64,000 bases of DNA, from contig NZ_JAFFHZ010000002.1 in NCBI RefSeq assembly GCF_017052585.1, positions 124,001 through 188,000 of the forward strand, in the 5' to 3' direction. The notes below the pieces were generated by a model. That model had not been told where the DNA came from. It was given only the letters and a program-made list of their open reading frames with translations, and did no database searches. The position numbers and the translations under genes were made by a program. Positions 1 to 12,801 of this stretch are shown one piece after another; within the stretch, counting starts at the first letter, position 1, and each line of letters begins with the position of its first letter. This stretch comes from Paenibacillus apiarius. Lineage in GTDB: Bacteria > Bacillota > Bacilli > Paenibacillales > Paenibacillaceae.

Positions 1-999
1 TACAACGGATAATAGTCGTACTTGCCGGATTCCAATGCTTGCTCCTGCAGCCGTCCCATCACTTCCGCAAAGCTCGTCTCCGGTTCGCAGCTGACCCGGA
101 CAGGTATCGTGTTGATGAATAGCCCAATCATCGCTTCGATTCCCGGAATTTCCGCCGGTCTGCCGGATACGACGCTGCCGAACACCGCGTCACGGGTTCC
201 GTTGTATTTCTGCAGAATGATCCCCCATGCCGCTTGCAGCAGCGTATTCAAGGTAACCTGATGCTGCCGGGCCACCCTGCTCATGCGGCCGCTCAATGCA
301 GCGCCCAATTCGCAGGTCAGCTTCTCGGCCGCGTATTCTTCGCCCGGCCCTTGCGCCGATTGTTGCGGCAATGCCGCTTGCTGATCATATCCCGCCAAAT
401 ATTCGGTCCAATATACGGAGGCCGCTGCTTCGTCTTGCCGTTCAAGCCATTCGATATATTGACTGTACACCGGTACGGATGTCTTCTCTTCGGAGGACTG
501 TCCTTGCAAGAGTTCGGAGTATGTCTCGAACAACTCTTTGGCAAGCTGCGGCAAGCACCAGCCGTCCATCAAAATATGATGCGAACTCCAGATCACTTGA
601 TAACTTGTTTCTCCCGTACGCATGACCATTACGCGCATCAGCGCATCCTGCTCCAGATCGAATCCGCGAGCATGATCCTCAGCTGCCGATTTTTCAATGC
701 ATCTGTTCCGATCCGCTGCTTGCAGCTCCCGCAAATCTGCATAAACGAATCCAATTCGCTTATCGCGGAACACGACTTGCACCGGTTCGCCGCTCCAGCC
801 GCTCAGGAAGTTCGTTCGCAGCACGGCGTGATTGTTCGCCAATGCGTCCAAGCTCTTGACGAAGACATCTGTATCGAGCTCACCTTCTATCGTAAACCGA
901 GTCTGTTCATGATACGCCCCCGACTGCCGGTCCATCGCGCTGTGGAACCACATGCCTTTCTGCATTGGCGTCAGCGTATAAATATTTTCGATTTCGCCG
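1..999 (-). other. PbtB module 9: DCL-type C domain, cut by window edge
   Basis: The domain begins at IYTLTPMQKGMWFH and carries HHILMDGW, so it accepts the D-configured chain from E8. The A domain that would define residue 9 (Ile in paenibacterin) lies outside the window. Confidence 0.8.
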
Positions 1000-3900
1000 T
1001 TGCGCCGCGTTTGTTCCGCGATCCGATCAAGCTCCTCCACGCTCAATCCTTGCAGCAAGACATCGCTCGGCGTTAATTCAGGCCGTTCCTTTGCCGCGCA
1101 ATGGTCAATGATCTCCTGCAGGCTCGCCCGCAAACATCCGGCCAACTCTTCGATGGTTTCCTTGCGATATTCCTTGCCGCTGTAGCTCACGTCCAGCGAT
1201 AGCAAGCCATCCACGATCATTCCGCTAATATCCAAACTGTAATTGCGCGCCTGTTCGTCGCTCATATCCGAACCGCTTGAATAAGATGATAGTTCCAGCT
1301 CGTTGCCTTGCAGATCCTGATCGAACTGTCCCAAATAGTTGAAGCGAAGTTCAGGCGTGAACGCTTCCGTCCATGCAGGTTCTTGCGCAGACGATAAATA
1401 TCGGCAGATGCCATACCCGATCCCCTTGTTCGGAATGCGGCGCAAATTCTCCTTCACCTGTTTGATTCGATAAGACAAAGTCTTGTCTGGCTCCGCTTCA
1501 ATCAAAACTGGATATTCGCTTGTAAACCAACCCACGGTGCGCGTAATGTCGATATCGGTCATGATGGACTCCCTGCCGTGACCTTCGAGCGTAACCAGAA
1601 CCCGATCGTGACCGCACCATTTGTGCACGGCCATTCCCAATGCCGCCAGCAAAATATCGTTCATCTCCGTGTTGTACGCCCGGTGAACATGCTTGAGCAG
1701 CCGATCCGTATCCTCCCTGCTCCATTGAACGTTCACGGATTCGCTTTCGCGCTGCAGCAAGCATGCCGCTTCCCAGTCTTTAGGCAGAGGCTCGGCGTCC
1801 ATCTGCGCGATGCGCTGCCAGTATGCCCGTTCATTCTCCAAGGCAGAACTGTGCGCGTACGCTGCGAGTTGCTCCGACCAGATGCGGTAGCTATCGGTTT
1901 TGACCGGAAGACGAATCTCTTGTCCCTTCAACGCTTGCCCGTACCCATCTGCAATGTCTTCAAGCAATATCCGCCAAGAGATGCCGTCTATGACGGCATG
2001 ATGGATGACGATCAATAGGTGATCCCCGTCTGCACAGTGGAACAATCCCGCTTTCACCAATGGACCCGATTGCAGATCGATGCCGCTTTGAATCTCATTC
2101 GCCTTGGCTTCGATCGAACGGCCGCACTCCGGATCTCCCTTGAAGTCCGCCACTTCCAAACTGTAGAGATCGCCTTCGCTGATTCCACGGTTCCATGCCT
2201 TATACCCGCCATGTTCGGTCTTGCGGAATACCATTCGCAGCGCGTCGTGGTGCTCGACGATTTTATGCAGCGTTTTGCGAATCGCCGCTTCGTCGAACCC
2301 TTCCTGCCGGTGCAGCATAATCGATTGATTGAAGTGATGCGGATTCGCGAATTCCTGTTCCATGAACCAGCTTAAGATTGGTGTCAGAGGCATCTCCCCT
2401 GCCACTTCTCCTTGATCGGCCACTCTGGCGACTGGCCGGGCCTGTTGACTTAACTGCGTGATGGTCGGGTATTTGAACAACTCCCGGATTTCCAGCTTGT
2501 ATCCGGCCTGCTGCAGTCGGGAAACGACTTGAATCGATTTGATGGAGTCGCCGCCAAGCTCGAAGAAGTGATCCTTCGTTCCGACCCGCTCGATGCCCAG
2601 CACTGCCTGCCATACCGCTGCGATTGCCTTCTCCACCTCGGTGCGCGGCGCGACATATTCGGTTCCGGTATGGACACTTCCCTCCGGGCTCGGCAGCGCC
2701 TTGCGGTCGATCTTCCCGTTCGCCGACAGCGGCAAGCGCTCCAGCTGCACGAAGTACGACGGAATCATATAGTCCGGCAATTCCAAGGACAGCGCTGCTC
2801 TCAGCTCGCCCGCCATCAGCTCGCTGTCTGCGGCGAAGTAAGCGCACAATGCCTTCTGACCGCTCTCCTCCTCCCGCGCGACGACGACCGTTTCCCGGAT
2901 GGCTGCCACTTGCAGCAGTTGGGCCTCGATTTCGCCAAGCTCGATTCGATACCCCCGAATCTTCACTTGGTGGTCAAGCCGGCCTAAATATTCAATGTTG
3001 CCATCCGGCAGCCAGCGAGCCAGATCGCCCGTCCGGTACATCCGCTCACCAGGCTTGAATGGAATTTCCACGAATTTCTCCGCCGTCAGCTCCGGCCGCT
3101 CCCAGTAGCCTCGAGCCAAGCCTGCGCCCGCGATGCATAATTCCCCGGCTACGCCGATAGGCTGCAGTTGATTCTGCCGGTTCACGATATAGATTTGCGT
3201 ATTGTCAATCGGCTTCCCAATCGGGACACTCGAATACGGTTGCCCCGCCTCGCAATCAAAATACGTCACATCCACGGTCGCTTCCGTCGGCCCGTACAGG
3301 TTGATAAGCCGCGCTCCATTCACCGGCGCAATGCAGCGCTGGAACCGCTCCGCCTGCGAAGCGGTTAGCGCCTCTCCGCTCGCGAACACCTGCCGCAGCG
3401 AAGTGAGGCTGCGCTCCCGTTCCGCGATCGGCTGTCCCTCGACATATTCAAGGAAGGCATTCAGCATGGACGGCACAAAATGCATCGTGCTGATATGCTG
3501 CCGCTCGATCGTATCCAGTATGACGGCCGGGTTCTTCTCCCCGCCGACCGGCAGCAGGCACACTTTGGAGCCAACGAACGCCCACCAGAACAGCTCCCAG
3601 ACAGAGACGTCAAACGTAATCGCCGTCTTCTGCATAATCGTATCGCTCGGACCGATTGGGTATCGTTTCTGCATCCACAGCAAGCGGTTAATGACCGAAC
3701 CATGCTCCACCAGAACGCCCTTCGGTCTGCCTGTCGTGCCCGACGTGTAAATGACATAAGCAGCATCGCTGGCCTGGTTGACCCATTCCGGATTCGCGCC
3801 GTCGCCGGCATAGGAAGTTGCTTCATCCAGATTGACGATGCGGCCTGCAAAGGACACGTCCTCTCCCGCACGGCCCTGAAGCAAGAGCACCTGCGCTCCT

Positions 3901-6900
3901 GAATCCTCCAGCAGGTAGCGGATGCGCTCTTCCGGTGAATCCGCGGCAATCGGCACATACGCCCCGCCAGCCTTCAAAATCGCCATGATGCCAACCATCA
4001 TCTCCAGCGAACGCTCGGCCATGATGCCGACCAGCTGATTCGGCTGCACTCCCAATGACCGCAGCGTCCGAGCCAAGCGGTTCGCGCGTTCGTTCAGTTC
4101 CCCGTACGTCAGCTGTTCCTGCTCGAACAGGACCGCCGCCGCATCCGGGGTTCGTTCGGCCTGTTCTTCGAACATCTGATGGATCGTCTTCTCCCGCGGA
4201 TACTCCGCTGCCGTATCGTTGAACGCAAGCATCAGCTGCATTTTCTCCCTGGCGGTCGCCAGTTCCAGCTCGCCCACGGCCATATGCGGGTTGGCCGTAA
4301 TCTGCTCAAGCACATGCACGAGATGACCCTGCAGCTGCTCTATGCTCTCCCGGTCGAACACGTTGGCGTTATACTCCAAGCGAATCGCCATTTCGTCACC
4401 CGGCATGACGATCAAGTTGAAATCGTAGTTCGTTTGTTCCGCCACCTCGACATCGGCAATCGCCAGACTGCCCCGATCATCGCTTCCCGCTTGCTCCATC
4501 TGTTCTGCCATCGGATAGTTCTCGAATACCATGAGATGGGAGATGAGATCCTGCTTCTGCGCGCACTGCGCTTGAATCTCATACAGCGGGTAATAATCGT
4601 ACCGCCCGGACTCCAATGCTTGTTCCTGCAGCCGTCCCATTACCTCGGAGAAGCTCGTCTCCGCTTCGCAGGCAACGCGAACCGGAATCGTGTTGATGAA
4701 CAATCCGATCATCGATTCGATCCCTGGAATTTCCGCAGGTCTGCCCGACACGACCCCGCCGAACACCACATCGTCCGTGCCATTGTATTTCTGTAAAATA
4801 ATGCCCCATGCCGCCTGAATTAACGTATTCAGCGTCACCTGATGCTGCTTGGCCACCTGGCTCATCCGCCCGGTCAAGGTCTTGCCCAATTCGCACACGA
4901 TATGCTTCGCGGCGTAATCATCGTTTCGTCCTTGTCCCTTCGCTTGCGGCAGTACCGTTTGCTGGTTATAACCAGCCAAGTAATTCGTCCAATACGCGGC
5001 TGCCGCCTGCTCATCTTGTTGTTCCAACCACTCGATATATTGACTGTACGCGGCTGCCGTTGTCCGCTCGAGATGCTGATTCCGGACAAAAGCGGAGTAC
5101 GTGTCGAACCATTCCTGGGTTAGCTGCGGCAAGCACCAACCATCCATCAGAATATGATGGGTGCTCCACAACACCTGATAGCTCTCTTCCGCTGTGCGCA
5201 CCACCGATACGCGCATGAGCGCATCCTGCTCCAAATCGAATCCCCGTATGCGATCCTCTTGTTTCAAAGTCTCGACACGCGCTTTTCGCTCGGCTTCCGG
5301 CAAAGCGCACACATCTTCATAGGTGAATCCAAGCCGCTTGTCTCTAAAGACAATTTGCAGCAGTTCGCCGTTCCAGCCATTATAGAAGTTCGTCCGCAGT
5401 ACGGCATGTTGCTTGGCCAATGCGTCCAAGCTATTGGCGAATATTTCCACATCGAGTTCGCCATGGAGAGTGAACCGCGTTTGTTCAAAATACGCGCCTG
5501 CATGCCGATCCATGGCACTGTGGAACCACATCCCCTTCTGCATCGGCGTAAGTGCATACATATTCTCGATGTCTCCGATGCGCTGTGTCTGCTTCGCTAT
5601 TAGCTCCAAGTCCTCTACGCTCAATCCTTGCAGCAGGATATCGCTCGGCGTCACCTCCGGCCGTTCTTTGGCCGTGCAATGGACGATGATCTCCTGCAAG
5701 CTTTCATATAAATATTGGGATAATTGTTCAATTGTCTCCTGGCGGTATTCCTTCCTGCTGTAACTAAGCTCCAGCGACAATGAGCCGTCCGCAATCATTC
5801 CGTTAATGTCCAGCGCATGGCTGCGGACTAGTTGAAGGCTCACTTCCATGCCGCTTGAATGCGGAGATGCTTCCATCTCATTGTTCTTCATGTCCTGATC
5901 GAACTGTCCCAAGTAATTGAAGCTGATATCCGGCTCCGCGCCTCCCCAGACGGCTTCATCCTCAAGATCGGACATATAGCGGCAGATGCCGTAGCCGATG
6001 CCTTTGTTCGGAATACGCCGCAGGTCTTCCTTCATCTTCTTGATGCGGTAAGACAGGCTCTTGTCCGCTTCCATCTCGAGCAGCACCGGATACTCGCTCG
6101 TAAACCAACCGACGGTACGCGTAATGTCAATGTCCGCCATGATGGACTCCCGGCCGTGGCCTTCCAGCGTTACGAGCACCTTGTCGTGACCGCTCCATTT
6201 GTGCACGGCCATTCCCAGTGCCGTCAGCAAGATATCGTTCATTTCGGTGTTATATGCCCGATGGACTTGCTTCAATAGCTGTTCGGTATCCTCTTGGCTC
6301 CATTGGACAATGACGGATTCACTATCTTGTTGTATGGAGCATTCCGCTTCATAATCCTTGGTCAGAGGCTTCGTTGCCGTCTGCGCGATACCCTGCCAAT
6401 ACAACCGTTCCTGCTGCATGAGAGGACTGCGCGCATACTCGGCGAGCTGTTCGGACCAAGTGCGGTAAGAATCAGTCTTGACAGGCAGACGCAGCGCTTG
6501 GCCCTTGAGCGCTTGTTCGTAGCCTGCAGCGATGTCTTCGAGCAGGATGCGCCAAGAAACGCCGTCAACGACTGCATGATGGATGACGATAAGCAAATGA
6601 TCCCCGTCCGCGGCGTGGAACAGCCCGGCTCTCACCAATGGGCCGCCCTGCAAATCGATGCCGCCCTGTATTTCATTCGCTGCGGCTTCGAACACCTGAT
6701 CACATGCTTCCACCTGCGTGAAGTCCGCCACATACAGACGATAGAGCTCGCCTTCCCCGATCTCGCGATTCCACGCGGCATATCCTTGCTCCGTCTTGCG
6801 GAACACCATCCGCAGCGCATCGTGATGCTCCACGATCTTCTGCAGCGTCTTGCGCAGCGCGGCCTCGTCGTAGCCTTCCTTGCGATATAGCATGATCGAT

Positions 6901-9900
6901 TGGTTATAATGATGCGGCTCGGCGAGCTGCTGCCCGAAATACCAGTGTTGGATCGGTGTCAGCGGCACCGCTCCGCTTACTTCGCCTTGGTCGGCCATTC
7001 TGCCGACAGGCTGGATATGCGGACTGAGCTCCGCGATGGTCGGGTATTTGAACAAGTCCCGGATTTCCAGCTTGTAGCCCGCCTGATGCAGCCGGGAAGA
7101 CACTTGAATCGACTTGATCGAATCGCCGCCAAGCTCGAAGAAGTGATCCCGAATCCCGATCCGCTCTGCGCCCAGCACGGCCTGCCAGACGGCTGCCAGC
7201 GTTTTCTCCGCCTCTGTGCGCGGTGCGGCGTACTCGGTTCCGGTATGCGCGCTTCCTTCCGGGGCCGGCAGAGCTTTGCGGTCGATTTTGCCATTCGGCG
7301 TCAACGGCAACCGCTCCAGCTGGACGAAATACGATGGGATCATGTACCCCGGCAGCTCTGCCGCCAACGCTCCCCGCAGCTCGCTCACCGTCAGCTCGCG
7401 CTCGGCGACGAAGTACGCGCACAATGACTTCTGCCCGCTAACGTCATCCCGCGCGATGACAACCGCTTCACGGATGGACGGCATTTTCAGCAGTTGGGTC
7501 TCCACCTCGCCGATCTCGATCCGGTAGCCCCGGATCTTCACTTGATGATCGATCCGCCCCAAATATTCGACGTTACCGTCCGGCAGCCACCGGGCCAAGT
7601 CGCCTGTCCGGTACATTCGCTCGCCCGGAGCGAACGGATTGTCGACGAATTTCTCCGCCGTCAGGTCCGGCCGCTTCCAATACCCCCGGCCTACGCAAGG
7701 TCCGCCGATATACAGCTCGCCCGTTATCCCCACCGGCAGCAAAGAATGGTGTTCATCCAGAATGTACATCGTCACGCCCGACATTGGCTTGCCGATTGGC
7801 ACCGTCCGCAGCCCTTCCGTGCTCGCCTGCTCGAAGTAGCAGGCATCGATGGTCGTCTCCGTTACCCCGTAGCTGTTGATGATCCTCATGTGCGAACCGA
7901 ATCGTTCCAGCAGCTTCTGGAATTCTTCCTTCGGGCAATGATCCGAACCAACGGCTATCAGCTTCATGCTGCTGATGTCCAAGCGGTTCTCGTATACATA
8001 TTCCATCAGCGGAATGACGAGCGACGGCGTAGAATCGAACATCTGAATCCGATGCTTGCGAATAAGCTCATAGATTTCGGCCGGGTTCGCCCTGGACTCT
8101 TCCGGACATAGAATAAGTTCTCCCCCATGCAGCAGCGCGCGGATCAGGTCTCCCGAGAAGACGTCGAATGAAAAGCTCGCCCACTGCATCCAGCGCATGC
8201 TCTCCTCATGCAAGCGGTATTCGCGTTCCCATGAGATCGACATGACCGCCAGCTGTCTGTGCTCAATCATGACTCCTTTCGGCTTGCCCGTCGTTCCCGA
8301 GGTATAGATAACATAGCTCAGATGCTCCGGCTGATTAACCGGCTCCAGATTGGAACCGTCTGCGTCGTAGAACGCTTCTTCATCCAGCATGATCCTTCTG
8401 CCGGAGAATGCGGCCCGCGCTTGCAGATGACGCTGGGCCAGCAGCACTTGCGCGTTCGAATCGTCCAGCATATAGTGAATCCGGTCCTCCGGATATTTCG
8501 GGTCGATTGGCACATAGGCGCCGCCGGATTTCAAGATGGCCATAATGCCCACGATCATCTCCAGCGAGCGATCGGCCATGATGCCCACCAGCTGTTCGGG
8601 CTTCACGCCCTCCGCCCGCAGCGTGCGCGCCAGCCGGTTCGCCCGTTCGTTCAGCTCCCGGTACGTCAGCTGCTTGTCCTCATGCACGACCGCAATCCGA
8701 TCCGGTGTGCGCTCCACCTGCTCCTCGAACAGTTCCGGCACCGTGTTCTGCTGCGAACGCCCTGCCTCCGCATCGTTGAACACGTGCCGAATCTGCTCCT
8801 CTTCCTCCTCCGTGAGCATGCGGAGCGAGGCCAGCCGCGCCTCCGGCTCGTGCGCAACGGCTTCAAGCAGCCGCCCGAAATGCTTCGCCATTCGTTCTAT
8901 CGATTCCGGTCGGTATAACGCGGTGGCGTATTCCAGACTGCACGCCATCCCTTCCGCGCCTTCCGCCACGTCCAGGCTCAGGTCGAATTTCGCCACCTTG
9001 TATTCAGCCGGGTATGGCTTCAAGCGAAGCCCTGCGAGCTCGAAATCCTTGTCGTCCATATTCTGCAAAGCAAACATCGTATCGAACAGCGGATTGCGGC
9101 TCAAATCTCGCGTGACCTGCAGCTTTTCCACCAGTTCTTCGAACGGGTAATCCTGATTCTCGAAGGCCCCCAAGCTCGTTTCTTTCACTTCCTCCAAGTA
9201 TTCCAGGAACGTCTTCGAGCCGGACGGATAACTCCGGATCGCCAGCGTATTGACGAACATGCCGATAAGCGGCTGCAAATCGCCGTGCGTTCTGCCCGCG
9301 TTCGGCGTCCCCACGATTATGTCTTCCTGGCCCGTATACTTATGAAGCAGAATCGTATAGGCAGCAAGCAGCACCATGTACAAGGTTGTTCCGCTCTCGG
9401 CCGCAACCCCGCGCAGCGCTTCGCTGAGCCGGGAATCGATCGCGAATTCGAAGGTATCCCCTTCATAGCTCTGGACGGAAGGACGCGCATAATCCGCCGG
9501 CAGCTCCAGCACGGGAAGCTCTCCGCCAAACGCCTGCAGCCAATAACTCTCCTGCCGCTTCATGAGCTCCTGCTGCGGCTCGGACTGCTGCCATGCGGCA
9601 TAATCCTTGTACTGAATGCGCAGCGGCGGCAGTTCCTCGCCGCCGTACAAGCGGACGAATTCCTCCACCACAATTCCCATCGACACGCCGTCGGAGATAA
9701 TATGATGCATGTCGTACATCAGAATATGCCGATCCTGGCTCAGCTCGATCAGCCCCACTCGCAGAAGCGGCGGCTTCTCCAGATCGAACGGACGAATAAA
9801 GGAACGGACGGCGGCATCGGCTTCTTCTTCGCTCGCCTGCATCATCTCCACTGCGAAATTCACTTCGCGGCATACACGCTGCACCGGCTCGCCATTCACC

Positions 9901-12636
9901 ATTTCAAAGCCGGTGCGCAGCGTTTCGTGGCGCCCAATCAAGCTGCGGAACGCCTCCTCGAACCGGCTCCGGTCAAGCGGCCCTTCGAGGAGCATCACCC
10001 CCGGCATGTTGTAGCTCTCCTCCGCGCCTTCCAGCTGATGCAAAATGTACAGCCGCTTTTGCGCCGAAGATACCGGGTACCAATCCCTTTCATCCAGCAG
10101 CGGAATCTGTCTGTATTCCTGCCGTTCCATCCCGTCAATGAGACGCGCCAGCTCTTCAATCGTAGGATGGCGGAAGATGTCCCGCAGCGGCAAGCTGACA
10201 TTCATCTCCTTATGCAGCTTCCCGGCGAGCGTCGTCGCACGCAAAGAGTGTCCGCCAATCTCGAAGAAACTGTCCTTCACGCTGACCTTCTCGAGTCCGA
10301 GCACCTCTTGCCACAGTTGCGCCAGCTTGGACTCCAGCGGCGTCCGCGGCGCGACATGCTCTTTTCCGGTCATGATGAGTCCTTCCGGCTCCGGCAGCGC
10401 TCTGCGATCGACCTTTCCGTTCGGCGTCAGCGGCATCTGATCGACCTGCACAAAGTGTGTCGGGATCATATAGGCCGGCAGTTCTTGCGACAGCGCTGCC
10501 CGCAGATCACCCGCCATCAGCTCTGCATGCGCTGTAAAGTACGCGCACAACATCTTCTGGCCGCTTTCGTCTGGCCGCGCGATTACGACTGCGTCCAGCA
10601 CCGCTTCCACTTTCAACAGATGCGCCTCCACCTCGCCAAGCTCAATCCGGTAACCGCGAATTTTCACTTGATCATCGATTCGTCCCACGTATTCGAGCGT
10701 TCCATCCGGCAGCCATCTCGCCAGATCGCCTGTGCGGTAGAGCCGCGTTCCCGGCACGAAGGGGCTGTCCACGAACTTCTCGGCCGTCAGCTCCGGACGA
10801 TTCCAGTACCCTTGGGCCAGTCCGTCTCCTCCGGTGTACAACTCGCCGACCGCTCCTACCGGAAGCAGCTTGCCTGCGCGATCCAGCACGTACACTTGCG
10901 TATTGGCGATCGGGCGTCCGATCGGAATGGAGAGCCGCTCCGTATCAGCGGCCGAAATCTCGTGGCAGCAGGTGAAGGTCGTATTTTCCGTCGGACCATA
11001 TCCATTGATCAGACGAATCTCCGGATACCGATCCAGAACTTTTTTGGCATGGGTCTTCGAGACGACGTCTCCTCCCACCAATAATTGCTGGACTCCTTGC
11101 AAGGCTTGGAGTTGGTTCTCGACCATCACATGGAAGAGTCCCGCCGTTAACCACAGGATCGTCACTTGATGCTGCTCAATGGCCTCTGTCCATTCAGTCA
11201 ACGATACATTCCCCGGAGGCAAAATCGCCAGCGCAGCTCCATTCAGCAAGCTGCCCCAAATCTCGAACGTTGCCGCATCGAACGATATCGTCGAGCCTTG
11301 CAGAAATACGTCCTTGCTGCTGATGTCCACATAATTGGCAGCGGCAACGAGCCGTACCACCCCTCGATGCGTGACGCAGACTCCTTTCGGAATTCCCGTC
11401 GATCCGGACGTATAGATAATGTAGGCCACATCGTCCGCAGTCCCTGCCTCATCCGTCAAGTTCGGCCAGCATCCTTCCAGAGCCGTCTCGGCCGCTGCAT
11501 CGAGCAGGACGGAATCGATGCTGTTCGGCATGCTGGTCTGCAGATGCGCCTGCGTGAGCAGCACGCTGATTGCTGTATCTTCCAGCATGGCGTTAATCCG
11601 TTCCTCCGGATAGGAAGGATCGATTGGAACGTATGCCCCGCCTGCTTTGAGGATTCCCAGCAGTCCGATCACCATCTCCAGGGATCTCTCAGCGCTGATG
11701 CCAACCAATGTGCCCCGTGCTACTCCTCGCTCCCGCAGGAGATGGGCAATGCGATTGGCAGCGGCATTCAGCTCTGCATAGGTCAACCGTTTGTCCTCGA
11801 ATAGAACCGCCACCGCATCCGGCATTCGTTCCGCCTGCTCTTCAAACAATTGACGTATCGTCTTATCCCGCGGAAAGTCTGCTGCTGTATCGTTGAATTC
11901 ATAAAGAAGCTGAGCCGTCTCCTGTTCTGATAGCAGGTTCACGTCTTGCAGCTCTCTTTCCGGGTTATATAAAACCGCGGCAAATAAATAGTTAACATGG
12001 TTCATTATTTGCGTAATGAATGGTTTATCGTATCGATTTTCGTTATAGGTCACATGTAATTGAATCACATCTTGTTCCCATTCAAATTGGAACAGGATAT
12101 CGGAGATTACACTCTGACTGAATTCAACGGTATGTATTTCTTTCATGGAAACCATCGTATTTACGACAGGAACTCCATTTACAGCTTCTAAATGCAAATG
12201 CTCCGTCATCTTCCGAAAAGGGATGTTCTGATGATTGATTGCTGCGGTAAGTGTAGTTTTCAATTCGGTCAACAACGATTTAAATGTACGGTTTGCACTC
12301 AGCTTATTTTTGAGAATCACCACATTGTTGATAGGCCGCCGTGTGTCCTTGGATTTTCTAACGATTGGCATGCCTACGATGACGCTCTCTTCACCTGTAT
12401 ATTTGTAAAGCAAGCATTGGATGCCTGCCAGTAAGATCATATATGCGGCCAGATGGGAACCTCTGCTCATATTAGTAATTCGTTGCGATACGTCGGCAGA
12501 TAAGCTGATGGAATTGGAATGATCGCGAGCTGCAAAGCTGCTTGAGGTTGTGGAGTAAGGCAGGACCGCAGGACTATCTTCCGCATCAAATTGTGCATTC
12601 CAAAAATCGGTTTCCTTTTCAAATGCCAAGTTCATC
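1..12636 (-). CDS. pbtB: NRPS PbtB (partial): half-C-A(Val)-T / C-A(Lys)-T-E / C-A(Ser)-T-E / C...
   Basis: Second paenibacterin-type NRPS subunit; 4,212 codons are in the window and the frame is still open at base 1. The ATG (12634-12636) has a strong site, GAGAGGAG, just upstream. Approximate residue order: C-terminal half of a condensation domain 1-240, A6 258-745 (Val), T6 about 791 (GGHS), C7 850-1285 (HHIISDG, LCL), A7 1298-1785 (Lys-like), T7 about 1831 (GGDS), E7 1890-2345, C8 2355-2805 (HHILMDGW, DCL), A8 2817-3305 (Ser), T8 about 3356 (GGDS), E8 3415-3875, C9 3885 onward (HHILMDGW). It should continue the chain from PbtA with Val6, D-Lys7 and D-Ser8. The order matches paenibacterin as I recall it (Orn-Val-Thr-Orn-Ser-Val-Lys-Ser-Ile-Pro-Val-Lys-Ile). 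Oddity: the protein starts in mid-C domain, lacking the HHxxxDG half. The NRPS call is certain; the product name is inference from residue order. Confidence 0.95.
1000..5582 (-). other. PbtB module 8: DCL-type C, A (D-Ser), T, E
   Basis: The A code read by eye is DVWHFSLVD (Ser). The carrier is GGDS type and an E domain (HHAVIDG) follows, predicting D-Ser8. The E domain opens with LTPILSWFMEQ, differing from the LTPIQ(H/R)W(F/Y)FGQ of E1, E4 and E7. Confidence 0.8.
5583..10120 (-). other. PbtB module 7: LCL-type C, A (D-Lys), T, E
   Basis: The A domain shares the SFDVFSGD core of the Orn domains, but the by-eye code is DVGDAGSID: position 278 is Asp rather than Glu and 299 is Ala rather than Ile. 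That fits a basic residue with a longer side chain, Lys7 in paenibacterin. A GGDS carrier and an E domain (HHAVVDG) follow. Confidence 0.75.
10121..12636 (-). other. PbtB module 6: C-terminal half of a C domain, A (Val), T
   Basis: Residues 1-240 align with the C-terminal lobe of a condensation domain (YKYTGEESVIVGMPI corresponds to the HKYTGQEDIIVGTPI region of intact domains here), but there is no N-terminal lobe and no HHxxxDG. The A code read by eye is DAFWLGGTF (Val). The T domain is GGHS type. Confidence 0.8.
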
Positions 12637-12801
12637 TTCTCCTCTCTCAATCGGGTACAACCAAGCTATTGCTGCTCCTATCCACCGGAGTGTGTGCTAT
12701 TGCCAGAAGTGCGTGTTCAAAAGATCACTGTTTAGGACCGAGAAGGTTGCAACAACGATCTCTATCGCAATAGCGCACACTCGCAACCGGTGAACAGAAG
12801 G
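12637..12801. repeat. Long inverted repeat in the pbtA-pbtB gap
   Basis: The 165-base gap contains arms AGTGTGTGCTATTGC (12689-12703) and GCAATAGCGCACACT (12767-12781), complementary at 14 of 15 positions, with a further CCGG/CCGG extension after a small bulge and a loop of about 63 bases. A competing GGTTGC/GCAACC pairing (12745-12750 with 12783-12788) exists inside it. There is no T-run after it on the minus strand, so it is not a classical terminator. It may process or stabilise the junction between the two very long cistrons. No separate pbtB promoter was recognised. Confidence 0.6.

Noticed and set aside
9285-11084. 599-codon plus-strand open frame opposite pbtB
   Set aside because: It is the antisense shadow of the C-A-T region; similar long shadows occur opposite every module, the protein is Arg/His/Leu-rich without motifs, and the NRPS frame on the other strand is unmistakable.
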